From an uncultured Verrucomicrobiota bacterium (GTDB lineage Bacteria; Verrucomicrobiota; Verrucomicrobiia; Opitutales; UBA9783): DNA of 64,000 bases. The position numbers and the translations under genes were made by a program. Each line of letters opens with the position of its first letter. Within the stretch, counting starts at the first letter, position 1. A model generated the notes under the pieces. It did not search any database, was not told the origin of the DNA, and saw only the letters and a list, made by a program, of their open reading frames with translations. This document shows positions 37,707-46,867 of this stretch, in pieces. The stretch lies in NCBI GenBank assembly GCA_902495005.1, contig CABUVL010000005.1, positions 1 through 64,000 on the forward strand, written 5' to 3'.

Positions 37707-38822
37707 ATGCAAATTTTTGTTCCAAAAGAAATTCAAGAAGAAACGCGTGTTGCGATTACACCTGATACGGTTAAGAAGTTTAATTCATTGGGAATTCAGG
37801 TTAATGTTGAGTCTGGAATTGGGCAGTTGAGCTTGTCTACGGATGAAGCGTACAGAGAGGCCGGTGCGAATATTGTTGCAGGCGATCAATGCACCCGTCA
37901 ATTGCAGGAGGCGGATTGTGTCCTACACGTATTGCCCCTCGCTTGTGAACAATTATTAAACATGAAAGAAGGGGCCTGGCACGTTAGCTTTTTTGATGCT
38001 TTTAGGTACCCGCAATTGGTGGAATGTTTTCAACAACGTAAGTTAAATGTGGTGAGCTTGGAGCGTATTCCTCGGATCTCGTTAGCACAAAAGATGGACG
38101 CCTTGAGTTCACAGTCGAGTTTGGCCGGCTATGTGGGTGTCCTTCAGGGAATTCAACATCTGGCTTACGTTTTGCCAATGATGGTGACCCCCGCTGGAAC
38201 TTTGCAATCAGCCCGTGTTTTTGTCATTGGCGCGGGTGTCGCGGGCTTGCAGGCAATTGCGACCGCCAGACGTTTGGGCGCGCGTGTGGAGGCATTTGAC
38301 ACGCGTCCCGAGGTGGAAGAACAGGTCAATTCTTTGGGAGCAAAGTTCGTAAAGATCAACTTGGGGGCAACGGGAAGTACGGCCCAAGGGTACGCAAAGG
38401 CTTTGACGGAAGAGCAATTGGCGCTACAACGTCAGCTGATGGCCAAGACCTGTGCGAAGTCTGACATCGTTATTACGACAGCCAAGGTGTTCGGCCGTAA
38501 GGCGCCTCTTATCATTAATAATGAAATCATTCGTCAAATGCGTCCGGGCAGTGTGATAGTCGATTTGGCGGTTGAAGCGGGAGGCAATACGGAAGGCTTG
38601 ATCCCAGGTAAGAATTTTGTCTCCGATGGTGGAGTATGGATCTTGGGCGAAGGTTATTGGGAACGTAAGGTGGCACGCTCATCCAGTCAAATGTTGTCGT
38701 CGAACCTTTACGCTTTCATTGAGCATTTTTGGTCAAAAGAATTGAATGCTTTGCAATGTGATTTAGAATCGAGTATCTTGAAAAGTTGTCTGTACGCCCA
38801 AGCGGGTACGGTGCGATTTTAA
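37707..38822 (+). CDS. pntAA: NAD(P) transhydrogenase alpha subunit, part 1
   Basis: About 371 residues from the ATG at 37707 (MQIFVPKEIQEETRVAITPD); the TTG at 37662 adds only unlike sequence. PntAA is the soluble NAD(H)-binding domain I of the proton-translocating transhydrogenase. The dinucleotide fold shows VFVIGAGVAGLQAIATARRLG with an aspartate at the end of the next strand (EAFDTRPEVEEQV). RKAPLIINNEIIRQMRPGS is typical. Partners pntAB and pntB, normally adjacent, are missing; rarA follows after 5 bases instead. It may be a relict, or the partners may lie elsewhere. Confidence 0.9.
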   Translation: MQIFVPKEIQEETRVAITPDTVKKFNSLGIQVNVESGIGQLSLSTDEAYREAGANIVAGDQCTRQLQEADCVLHVLPLACEQLLNMKEGAWHVSFFDAFRYPQLVECFQQRKLNVVSLERIPRISLAQKMDALSSQSSLAGYVGVLQGIQHLAYVLPMMVTPAGTLQSARVFVIGAGVAGLQAIATARRLGARVEAFDTRPEVEEQVNSLGAKFVKINLGATGSTAQGYAKALTEEQLALQRQLMAKTCAKSDIVITTAKVFGRKAPLIINNEIIRQMRPGSVIVDLAVEAGGNTEGLIPGKNFVSDGGVWILGEGYWERKVARSSSQMLSSNLYAFIEHFWSKELNALQCDLESSILKSCLYAQAGTVRF

Positions 38823-38827
38823 CTTTC

Positions 38828-40165
38828 ATGGATGATTGCCAAGCAAATTTGTTTGAGCCCACGTACGAGGGGGTGCGTAAGCCGTTGGCGGAACGAATGC
38901 GGCCCAGCTGCTTGCAAGATATCATAGGCCAGCCTCATTTGACGTCCAACGAAAGCTCATTCAATCGTTGGTTGCTCAATGGGGGACAAGGAAATGTTTT
39001 GCTTTACGGGCCTCCTGGCTGTGGGAAAACGAGCTTGGCGCAGGTGATGGCACAAAAATTAAATAAGTCATTACTCACCTTAAATGCAGTTTTGTCCAAT
39101 GTCGGGGAGCTGAGAGAAAATTTAAAGCGCGTTGAGCGAAGCCATGGAAGTTCCATTCTGTTTATCGATGAAATCCATCGTTTTAACCGTTCCCAACAAG
39201 ACGCTTTATTGCCGTTTTGTGAGACGGGGCGCGTGCAATTAATCGGAGCCACCACCCGCAATCCGGCATTTTACCTTATTCCGCCCTTGTTGAGCAGGAG
39301 CTACTTGTTCGAATTGAAGGCTCTGACGGCCGACGATGTCGCGACGGTTTTAATGCTGGCCTTAAAAGACCTCGATAAGGGGTTGGGCGCTTTAAATATT
39401 ACGGCAGAACAAAGTGCGATTGCGTGCATTGCGAATGCGACCAATGGCGATTTACGGCGTGCCCTGAATTTATTGGAATACCTGTGCCTAAGTCTACCTG
39501 TGGGAAGCTCCATGGGCGTCGATTGGGTAAAGAACGAATTGGGACATTGGAGGGAATCGTACAATGCCCGCGAGTCGGATCATTACGATTGCATTTCGGC
39601 GTTTATTAAGAGTGTACGTGGAAGTGATCCAGATGCGGCCTTGTATTGGTTGGCCCGTATGATACAGGGCGGCGAGGATCCCCTGTACATTGCGCGGAGA
39701 CTCATCATCTTGGCGTCGGAGGATGTGGGATTGGCGGATTCGCGAGGTCTCAATTTGGCGACGGCGGCTTACGCGGCGTGTGAGCACATTGGCCTCCCAG
39801 AATGTGCGTTAAATTTGTCGCACGTGACTGTGTTTTTGGCCTTGGCTCCTAAAAGTAACAGCACGTATTTGGCTTGGAATGCGGCCCGTGATTTTGTGGA
39901 TCATGGCAATTTACAGGAGGTACCCGATTATTTGAAAGGAAAAGCCTTGCACGCCGAAGAGCCCTATCTTTACGCGCATGATTACAAAGTGAATGTCACG
40001 GGGCAGGCGTATTGGGATGAATCCAAGCAGTTTTATCACTTGAAGCCCATTGGCGCTGAGCAGAATTTTTTATCCTTGTACACGTATCGGCAAAACTTGA
40101 AGAAGCATTTAAGAGAACAGAGGCCTTCGACGGATGGGGATGAGCACCCTGTGAAGGACGAATGA
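38828..40165 (+). CDS. rarA: Replication-associated recombination protein RarA (MgsA)
   Basis: About 445 residues from the ATG at 38828. RarA is an AAA+ ATPase related to clamp-loader subunits and RuvB and acts at stalled forks. After RKPLAERMRPSCLQDIIGQPHL come Walker A YGPPGCGKTSLAQ, Walker B ILFIDEIHRFNRSQQD, sensor 1 GATTRNPAF and the C-terminal RarA domain with ARRLIILASEDVGLADSRGL. The C-terminal tail is charged. Five bases separate it from pntAA. A weak terminator-like GC block followed by six T lies near 40233-40250. Confidence 0.93.
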   Translation: MDDCQANLFEPTYEGVRKPLAERMRPSCLQDIIGQPHLTSNESSFNRWLLNGGQGNVLLYGPPGCGKTSLAQVMAQKLNKSLLTLNAVLSNVGELRENLKRVERSHGSSILFIDEIHRFNRSQQDALLPFCETGRVQLIGATTRNPAFYLIPPLLSRSYLFELKALTADDVATVLMLALKDLDKGLGALNITAEQSAIACIANATNGDLRRALNLLEYLCLSLPVGSSMGVDWVKNELGHWRESYNARESDHYDCISAFIKSVRGSDPDAALYWLARMIQGGEDPLYIARRLIILASEDVGLADSRGLNLATAAYAACEHIGLPECALNLSHVTVFLALAPKSNSTYLAWNAARDFVDHGNLQEVPDYLKGKALHAEEPYLYAHDYKVNVTGQAYWDESKQFYHLKPIGAEQNFLSLYTYRQNLKKHLREQRPSTDGDEHPVKDE

Positions 40166-40252
40166 GGCTTTTTATTGGAGTCGGTGCCTCGTTTGTAACC
40201 GTGTGTGCTTTGGAAATAAAGTAAAATTTGAGGCCCAGCTGAGCCTTTTTTG

Positions 40253-40873
40253 CTAGATCGATGAGGAATCAGTTCGCACCATAAGGTTGTTGGCTTTTTC
40301 AACCCCTATGCGTGTGGGCAAGCCGTGTCCGGGATAGACACGCGTATGATCGGGTAATTTATACAAGGTATGTTGAATGGAGTCCTTGAGTTGATTTATA
40401 TTAGCTCCGGGGAGATCCGTTCGGCCAATGGTCTTGTAAAATAAGCTGTCCCCCACAAAAACACATTGCATGGATTCAATGTACAGAGCAATTTGACCGG
40501 CGGTATGCCCAGGCGTGTGCAGCGTTTGAATGTGCAGTGATCCACAATCGACGAAATCTTTGACGTACGTGTCGGGTGTAAATGTTTCAACAAGAGGAAA
40601 CAGGCTAACTTGATTGGACCACCACATCGCATCCGATGGATGTGCGTAAATGTGAGCATTTAATTCGCGTTGAAACTTGGCGGCATCGCTGATATGATCC
40701 CAGTGCCCGTGAGTTAAAAAAAGATGGATGTCTCGCTTGGCAACTTGATCTTTTAAGCCTTCAAAACTGCCGGGGGCCGCGTCAATGATGACACTTATAT
40801 TTTCTTCGATGGAAGTTAAAACGTACACGCACGTTTTGTAAGGTCCAAACACATGACAATCCAGGGAGAACAT
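40253..40873 (-). CDS. MBL-fold metallo-hydrolase, glyoxalase II-like
   Basis: 206 residues from the ATG at 40873; the longer frame to 41056 runs into the neighbouring gene. The metal-binding motif THGHWDH is present, followed by HTPGHTAGQIALY and FVGDSLFYKTIGRTDLPGAN and a C-terminal VYPGHGLPT. This is the short YcbL-like branch of glyoxalase II proteins; members hydrolyse thioesters such as S-lactoylglutathione, but the substrate here is unknown. One base separates it from the upstream Minf_1886-type gene. Confidence 0.88.
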   Translation of the reverse strand: MFSLDCHVFGPYKTCVYVLTSIEENISVIIDAAPGSFEGLKDQVAKRDIHLFLTHGHWDHISDAAKFQRELNAHIYAHPSDAMWWSNQVSLFPLVETFTPDTYVKDFVDCGSLHIQTLHTPGHTAGQIALYIESMQCVFVGDSLFYKTIGRTDLPGANINQLKDSIQHTLYKLPDHTRVYPGHGLPTRIGVEKANNLMVRTDSSSI

Positions 40874-40874
40874 T

Positions 40875-41231
40875 TTACAAGCTCGTTTTAAAATCAAATT
40901 GGTATTTTGTAAAATCGTCGAAATCGTCAGAGTCGTTACGACGTAAAACTTGAAATTCAACGAGATGACGTACAATTTGTCCGACATCTTTGCATTGATA
41001 GAGACCCCAGGATTGCAGGACATCGAGGGCCATGCAACCAAAGGATTCCTGGGCAAAATCTTTAAATCCTTGAAGAAGATCTTTGGCGGAAATGTGTTGC
41101 GTCGGACTTACCTGCAAACGTTTTCCGGTAAAGCCCAGTGCATTGTAAACAAAGAGGTAGGCGCCGCGCTTGTAAGTGGGATATTTACTCCTTATGTTAT
41201 CAATGACCGAAAGCAATTGAGGATTTTGCAT
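40875..41231 (-). CDS. Minf_1886 family conserved protein
   Basis: 118 residues. The pattern YKRGAYLFVYNALGFT, then HISAKDLLQGFKDFAQESFGCMALDVLQSWG and VGQIVRHLVEFQVLRRNDSDDFDDF, fits the small Minf_1886-type family (I believe TIGR04138) seen mainly in Planctomycetes and Verrucomicrobia. Function unknown. It is useful as a lineage marker: with the long GreA it supports a PVC origin. It begins a two-gene unit with the MBL hydrolase. Confidence 0.8.
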   Translation of the reverse strand: MQNPQLLSVIDNIRSKYPTYKRGAYLFVYNALGFTGKRLQVSPTQHISAKDLLQGFKDFAQESFGCMALDVLQSWGLYQCKDVGQIVRHLVEFQVLRRNDSDDFDDFTKYQFDFKTSL

Positions 41232-41377
41232 ATTACCCTAACTAACTTATTTATAATGCTTAAGGCAAGATTAATTGCATTAAATGGTCACCGGTGTGAA
41301 GACGTTAGCGTCTGCCTGTAAGCCGAAGGTCATAGCGTCGTCCCACTTACCATAATTGACTGCTAATCAAAAGATTT

Positions 41378-43087
41378 ATGAATAAAAAGCTTGCGTTATG
41401 CTTGAGGGACGGTATCATAAGTACATGGACATTAACGGCTCAACGGCTCAACGGCTCAACGGCTATAATAAGGCATAATGCCCTTTTAGGCTCTCTTTTA
41501 TTTTATTTGTTTGGATGGATTTCCAGCTACGCTTATACGCCTCCGTTTAAGTATAACACATTTTCCTTACTTAATACAACCTACATTCGTGATGGCACTA
41601 CGTGGCGAGACTCCTTTTATTCAGCTTTAGGAAGTTGGGAGAAGTGCTTTCAAAGTTATCGACCCGGTTTTATGCTTGATTCTGATGGCACTTTATATGC
41701 CGTGTACTCAGATTGGGCAGGTGGTTTTGGAGGTAAAACTTATTATGTTATGAAACGAGGAGTCCCTAAGGAAGTCGGTGGTTATAATAGTAGCACTGAT
41801 GTTTGCTCGGGTTTTTATTTTGATGTCGATGAACTGCTAGGTTGTAAGGGTACTTGGACTACTGAAGTGAATTTTCGGAATGACACCGAGAAACAAAATT
41901 TTCAAAATTGCGCCTGGTTGACTTTAACGCCGCAGATTGCTCAACCTAGTGGTTCATCCTCTTATATACACACTATGATTTATATTTTGCCTCGCTGTTA
42001 TTGGGATGCATCTAGTAGCGAAACCAAGGGACGTTTCTTATGGTGCAGAATTAATAAAAGTAATATGACCATTCAATGGTCGGAAAGTTTTACTGAAGAG
42101 AAATATGGAAATGCAATGTCTTTCGGTGGCTTTCCAAAAATTGGGACAGTGAACAGTAGGCCTTCTCATTTAGCTTATTTGAATGGAAATCAACTCGATT
42201 GGTATTGGATAAATATGCAAGGCAATTACAATATGTTGTGTAGAGGACGGATTAACGTTGCGGCGAGTCAGACAGCCTTTGTTGAAAGTTTTAAGACCTT
42301 ACATGGTCAGGATGAAAACTGTTCTTTGGAGAAAGTAATGAAGGTTGATGGCCAAGTTTACCTTCTCGTAATTAGCTTAATTTGGGGTACAGATCGACAG
42401 TTGTTTATCTATAAAATAAATTCAGCAGGAAGTTTTGAATCTTCTTTTGGTAGTGAGTATTTCCTCGACTGTAGCCAAAAAAGAGAATTCGGAAGTGGAT
42501 GCCCTTTACAGGTAGGTGCATCATCTATTTACCATGCGGATATGAATATAGTTGATGGGATTTATTTGGTGATGAAATTCGAATATGGTGATGACATTAA
42601 TCTTTATCACCTTGGGACTTCTAAGTCTTATTGGAATGCCAATTACTTATCATGGAGTATAAATAGATTGGTATTACTTATAAGTTCAAATGATGGTACA
42701 AATAGTGACAATTGGTATGTACACCCTGAAAATATCATTTATGTAACAAATGAAATTGTATGTTCAGACGCATTGTGTAAAAATACACACAAGTTTGTAG
42801 TTTACAAAGATTACATTATCTACGCGTACTGTTATCCCGGTAAATCTAAACAACTTATTTTGGGAGCGGCGAGGTATTATATCGATAAAGATAAGCATCT
42901 TCATTTGATGACAAAGACGGAATTTCGAGACAAGGATGGCAACAGCTTTGGAACATTGACGAATTGTGATAGACTCGTTTTTATGGATATTAAGAATGGT
43001 CACTTGTGGCTTGCGTGGATGGCAAGCTATCTGGAAGTGTATTATATGTACGTCAACGCCCAAGATGTTATCGACGCAAGTGTGTAA
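41378..43087 (+). CDS. Unknown exported protein with an in-frame 8-bp repeat
   Basis: 569 residues, no family recognised. A hydrophobic segment (about 35-53, ALLGSLLFYLFGWISSYAY) looks like a signal peptide core, preceded by an unusually long 34-residue N-terminus that contains the tandem repeat. The mature part is rich in aromatic residues, G, S and N, with recurring short segments such as LAYLNGNQLDWYWI and VMKVDGQVYLLVISLIWG, which suggests a beta-propeller or other all-beta repeat fold. Cysteines are frequent (CSGF, CKGT, CAWL, CRINK), in line with an extracytoplasmic location. It stands alone between convergent and divergent neighbours. No Shine-Dalgarno. Confidence 0.7.
   Translation: MNKKLALCLRDGIISTWTLTAQRLNGSTAIIRHNALLGSLLFYLFGWISSYAYTPPFKYNTFSLLNTTYIRDGTTWRDSFYSALGSWEKCFQSYRPGFMLDSDGTLYAVYSDWAGGFGGKTYYVMKRGVPKEVGGYNSSTDVCSGFYFDVDELLGCKGTWTTEVNFRNDTEKQNFQNCAWLTLTPQIAQPSGSSSYIHTMIYILPRCYWDASSSETKGRFLWCRINKSNMTIQWSESFTEEKYGNAMSFGGFPKIGTVNSRPSHLAYLNGNQLDWYWINMQGNYNMLCRGRINVAASQTAFVESFKTLHGQDENCSLEKVMKVDGQVYLLVISLIWGTDRQLFIYKINSAGSFESSFGSEYFLDCSQKREFGSGCPLQVGASSIYHADMNIVDGIYLVMKFEYGDDINLYHLGTSKSYWNANYLSWSINRLVLLISSNDGTNSDNWYVHPENIIYVTNEIVCSDALCKNTHKFVVYKDYIIYAYCYPGKSKQLILGAARYYIDKDKHLHLMTKTEFRDKDGNSFGTLTNCDRLVFMDIKNGHLWLAWMASYLEVYYMYVNAQDVIDASV
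41433..41464 (+). repeat. Tandem 8-bp repeat inside the 5' end of a coding region
   Basis: Four units of CAACGGCT, the first with T instead of C, sit at codons 19-29 of the gene at 41378. Since 8 is not a multiple of 3, gain or loss of one unit shifts the frame. Reading it by hand, loss of one unit brings a TAA within five codons after the array, and gain of one brings TAA TAA directly after it. Confidence 0.85.
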
Positions 43088-43326
43088 AGGAAATGCCCGG
43101 CATTGAAATCTAGGCTGCATATTGGGCATCTTCTGCAGTAGAGGGAGATGTAAAAGATCATTATATTTTCGGTATATAAGGTGCTGTAAGTGAGTGAATT
43201 TAGGTTGTACTCCTAGCGAATCATGATCTGGTAAAAATTCGGCGGCCCATTTGTTGTGGATTTTCTCAGATGTCATGAACCAAAAATATAATCAAATGCG
43301 AAGGCCCATGGATGTAAAACTTTAAA

Positions 43327-43560
43327 TCATAATGCAAGATTGGGAAATTGCTCTTGTTGAATATCTTGTTCATCAATTGATTGATGAGCTAATAAGTGGG
43401 TATGAGTGGAGCTTGGAAACACAGTCACGCCTAGTTGGGAGAGGTGATGAAAACGTAGCTCTCTTTTGGTTATCAATGAATCTTTTGCATTTTCTGTTGT
43501 TAAGGAATTGAGCAATGTGGAAAATGTTTTCGCACTTCTGCCTTCATTATTGAAAGACAT
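43327..43560 (-). CDS. Possible small protein (uncertain strand)
   Basis: A 77-codon minus-strand ORF of soluble, S/T/H-rich composition, beginning MSFNNEGRSAKTFSTLLN. The opposite strand holds a 59-codon ORF over 43332-43511 (MQDWEIALVEYLVHQLIDEL...) that is also protein-like and is followed by a hairpin with a short T run. At most one is likely real. The surroundings (43088-43624) have no other gene. Confidence 0.25.
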   Translation of the reverse strand: MSFNNEGRSAKTFSTLLNSLTTENAKDSLITKRELRFHHLSQLGVTVFPSSTHTHLLAHQSIDEQDIQQEQFPNLAL

Positions 43561-43571
43561 GTCAACAATAG

Positions 43572-43610
43572 ACGACGGTATGACCAGGGTCAGGGTTATA
43601 CCGTCGTTTT
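43572..43610. terminator. Strong hairpin downstream of the lipase gene
   Basis: ACGACGGTAT at 43572-43581 pairs with ATACCGTCGT at 43598-43607, extended inward by about four more pairs, giving a stem of about 14 bp. A short T run (TTT) follows on the plus strand. It may end the lipase transcript (minus) or a plus-strand transcript. Confidence 0.55.
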
Positions 43611-43624
43611 AGTGAATAAGAATG

Positions 43625-45478
43625 CTATTGGTTGATAAAATATTCTTTCTTTGTGTAATAAGTGTCGGCCCGTTCAACACAGGTTTGCAGATCGTAAGAT
43701 GGGAGATTTACTTGAAAAAATGAGTCCAACTCAGCCTTTTCTTTTCCATCTTTACCTAAATAAAGGTTGACTGCATAGCTGCCGAAGTGTTGGGAGGAAA
43801 CAAATGGAATCAGGCCTCCACTGCTTTTAATAGCCTTTATCAAATATTTTGTGGCTTTAAGTGAGTGATAACGCATTTTTGTTTCCTTGAAGAACTTGCT
43901 TTGTCGGTGTGCATAAAAATATTCTTCTTGTGCTTGAGTTAAGAGCTGATTGATACGTCCGGAAAGTTTACTGTCGTTCAGTAATTGTTGAAAAGTGGAA
44001 CGCTCTCTATTTAATTGCTTAAGGTAGGCCTCCTTATTCTCCACGACATATTGCCCCTTGTTAACGTCACTGATAAAGTTATCAATCGTGTTTATGTTCA
44101 ATGCGTAATATTTTCGCAAGAGGTCGACCGTATCTTCAAAGGCCCAATGGGTTAATGTTTCATAACCGTAATCGCAATTACAAATTAACTTGGCGATGTT
44201 GATGTAAGCTTTGTCAAAAAACGTGGCAACGCCATTGACGATAATTTTTGCAATCTTCAGAAAGACAATTTTGCTTGGATCTTTTTCAATGTTGTGCCCG
44301 AGAGGTAAGTTGGTGACAATGTCCATAACGCTGCTGTACCCGAGCATATTGTTTACGCCGATGACATTTTCATACACTTCCCGCGTGTACGTATTTCCCC
44401 ACGCCCGTGTGGGTGAAAAAAAGATACCGTAGGTCAAGTTGAAGATTTTGTTGTCAAAATTTGGACCGTACAAGTATTCGCCGATTTGAGTCGTTATGTC
44501 GGCAATTGTTATTTGGGCTATGCCGCCGCCTTGGCTGTGTCCCGTGCAATACACTTGAAAGGTACACTTGCGTGCATTATCAACAAAGTCTTTCAATGCT
44601 TGGCCGCTTAAAGCTTGCACTCCTTTAGACTGCTCGGAAAGAATTTTGAAAGAATCTTGCTTTAATTCTTTGATGAGTAATTTTTGTATTTTTCTGTGGA
44701 GAGAGGGGCGAAAAGATAAAAATTTATTACAATACCCCTGATGAAAACAAAGCGCTTCCTTGCCTTCAGATAAAAATTTATTGGGGATGCCAAGCTCGCT
44801 GGCTTGAATGCTCTTGTGGGCGCCATCAAAGTTACTGAACCAACTGGCACCGGCATTGCCTTGCAAGGGTTGAAATTTTTCACCTTGTGAACCTCGTAAT
44901 GTGACAAAAATGTCAATGTGCTTCCAACCATTGGCTTCGGGGGTTATTTTATAAGCTAAAAAGCCAGGGTAATCAATTTCAGTGTTTTTCCCTGCCCCTT
45001 GTTGTCCTACGAAGGGGGACATTGATATAATCCCCGTGTTCTTTAACCATTCTGTTTCCGGAGAAGTCCTTCCGTCGATATCCCCGAGCTCGTTGTACGT
45101 GTATTGTCCTGCACTGGTCCGTTTTGTATTGGCGTAAGCGTTGGCATTTAAATAGGCCAAAACAAAACATTTATCCGCTGTTAATTCAGAATTTACAATG
45201 CGTTTTCCCGTTTCTTGACGGATCAGCGGCTTTGTTGATGTTAACGCCGATTTCTGCAGAATGAATGCAGACGTCCCATCTAGGCTTTCATTAAACGACG
45301 CGTTTTCTACTTTGGTGGGCTGATCGGCAAATAATTTGTCAGGGGTGTCGTCGAAAAATACGTCTTGAGCGTCCCATGGGGTTTCAGTTGCCAGTATTGT
45401 CTCATTTGGGAAGGCAAGGTTTATGAGCACAAGGGCGGTACTTAATTTTGTCAGCTTTTTATGAAATACTTTCATCAT
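43625..45478 (-). CDS. Secreted class-3 lipase-like protein
   Basis: 617 residues with a Sec signal peptide (residues 1 to about 30, MMKVFHKKLTKLSTALVLINLAF before ETILATE is cut into core and c-region). The serine hydrolase elbow CTGHSQGGG carries S315 in GxSxG. The layout resembles the fungal Lipase_3 (PF01764) family: DIFVTLRGSQG as the oxyanion strand region, then the elbow, then an acidic residue and histidine further on that I cannot fix. The C-terminal 230 residues are helical and charged. Possible roles are digestion of host lipids or membrane damage. Monocistronic and divergent from the exonuclease gene. Confidence 0.75.
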   Translation of the reverse strand: MMKVFHKKLTKLSTALVLINLAFPNETILATETPWDAQDVFFDDTPDKLFADQPTKVENASFNESLDGTSAFILQKSALTSTKPLIRQETGKRIVNSELTADKCFVLAYLNANAYANTKRTSAGQYTYNELGDIDGRTSPETEWLKNTGIISMSPFVGQQGAGKNTEIDYPGFLAYKITPEANGWKHIDIFVTLRGSQGEKFQPLQGNAGASWFSNFDGAHKSIQASELGIPNKFLSEGKEALCFHQGYCNKFLSFRPSLHRKIQKLLIKELKQDSFKILSEQSKGVQALSGQALKDFVDNARKCTFQVYCTGHSQGGGIAQITIADITTQIGEYLYGPNFDNKIFNLTYGIFFSPTRAWGNTYTREVYENVIGVNNMLGYSSVMDIVTNLPLGHNIEKDPSKIVFLKIAKIIVNGVATFFDKAYINIAKLICNCDYGYETLTHWAFEDTVDLLRKYYALNINTIDNFISDVNKGQYVVENKEAYLKQLNRERSTFQQLLNDSKLSGRINQLLTQAQEEYFYAHRQSKFFKETKMRYHSLKATKYLIKAIKSSGGLIPFVSSQHFGSYAVNLYLGKDGKEKAELDSFFQVNLPSYDLQTCVERADTYYTKKEYFINQ

Positions 45479-45580
45479 TGATCACGATCGTTTAAGAATA
45501 ACAAATATATGAGCATAATTCATGCCAACTGATGGAAGTGAAAAAATGTTTAAGCTTTACATCGAATCTTGATCCGTGCA

Positions 45581-46495
45581 ATGCTAGCCAAGACGATGCA
45601 TACGACAGATTATTTGCTTATAGATGGCACAAATTTAGCTTTTCGTTGTTTTTATGGCGTCAAGCAATTATCCAGTGACGACGTTCCGATAAACGCAATT
45701 TATGGTTTTGTAAATGCGCTGTGGGCCTTGGAGAAATTAGTAAAATTTAAGGACTGGTGGGTGTTTTTTGACTGCAGCCGGTCGGCTCGTAGAACGCAAA
45801 TTTTCCCCTTGTACAAGGCCAATCGCGCTGAAACGCCTGCATTGTTTAAACCGCAGTTACCTTACATTAAGCAGATCGTGAGCTGCTTGGGGGGACATTG
45901 TGTGGAAAAAATGGGAGTGGAAGCCGATGATTTATTGGGGGCATTGGCGAAAAAAATTGTATCTTGCCAGTCGAACGCAATCATCGTCAGTGCGGACAAG
46001 GATCTCATGCAATGTGTGAACGTAAACGTGAGCCAATTAATCCCAGCACAGCAATCGTGGCAACTGTTGGATGTGAAAGGGGTCCATGCCAAACTGGGCC
46101 TTTGGCCGAACCAAGTGGTCGAATATTTGGCACTTATGGGCGACACGGTTGATAATTTTGAGGGGCTTCACGGGGTTGGGCCTAAAACCGCCGCTCGTTG
46201 GTTGCAGACCTATCAGTCCATCGAAGGCATATGGGCCCATCGAGAGGTAATTCAGCCGGTGAGATTTCGGACCATTTTGGAGCAGAATCAGGCGCTTATT
46301 TCACGAAATTTACAATTGGCACAATTGGATTGTTCTGAAGAACTTGTGGCTGAGTACGATCTTTCTTCGCGTGTTATGACAGATTTTGACGCATTGGCCG
46401 ACATCTTTCAATCATTACATTTGAATAGCCTTATAAAGCGAATGCAGGGAAGACAGACGTCTGTGGAGGCACAAGGTGAGTTCTCTTTTGATTAA
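45581..46495 (+). CDS. 5'-3' exonuclease, Pol I N-domain type
   Basis: About 304 residues from the ATG at 45581 (alternatives: TTG 45569, ATG 45596). Metal-binding acidic residues are seen in LLIDGTNLAFR, WWVFFDCSR, MGVEADDLLGALA, IIVSADKDLMQ and LMGDTVDNFEGLHGVGPKTAARWL, the last being the helix-3-turn-helix. Stand-alone enzymes of this type act like the N-terminal domain of DNA polymerase I in Okazaki fragment maturation. Whether the cell's Pol I lacks its own such domain cannot be seen here. Confidence 0.9.
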   Translation: MLAKTMHTTDYLLIDGTNLAFRCFYGVKQLSSDDVPINAIYGFVNALWALEKLVKFKDWWVFFDCSRSARRTQIFPLYKANRAETPALFKPQLPYIKQIVSCLGGHCVEKMGVEADDLLGALAKKIVSCQSNAIIVSADKDLMQCVNVNVSQLIPAQQSWQLLDVKGVHAKLGLWPNQVVEYLALMGDTVDNFEGLHGVGPKTAARWLQTYQSIEGIWAHREVIQPVRFRTILEQNQALISRNLQLAQLDCSEELVAEYDLSSRVMTDFDALADIFQSLHLNSLIKRMQGRQTSVEAQGEFSFD

Positions 46496-46867
46496 ATGCG
46501 CTCGTTCATTGGAAGTTGATCGATTTTGCGCCTTGAATTTAGCGGTTTCTGCCCTTTATTTATATGGGGGGTGCAAACGGATCTTTCTGCCCACCTTATG
46601 AGGCATGTGTTGTTATCTTGGGCAAAATAGTTTGTACCCTTAAAAATAATTATTCCGAATATGGAGCGGGTGAGTTACTCGCTGGTTAGATTGTACTTAT
46701 ATGTACAGTCGTGTGCCTCGTGTGTCTGGTGAAATTAAACGACTGTATATTAAGACATTATATGGTTTTGCAGGAGCCCGAGATTTTCATACCTTGGAAG
46801 CACAGAATGGAAGTTCAATTGAGTGAAAAAATATCGGTTACGTTGATTTAAATGTATTTTGTCCATT
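46496..46867. other. Gene-free stretch between the exonuclease and mrdA
   Basis: 372 bases where both neighbours end. No ORF, RNA motif or clear terminator was recognised. Confidence 0.35.

Noticed and set aside
42764..43276. 170-codon minus-strand ORF overlapping the exported protein
   Set aside because: Mostly antisense to the 41378 gene; low-quality composition and no start signal.
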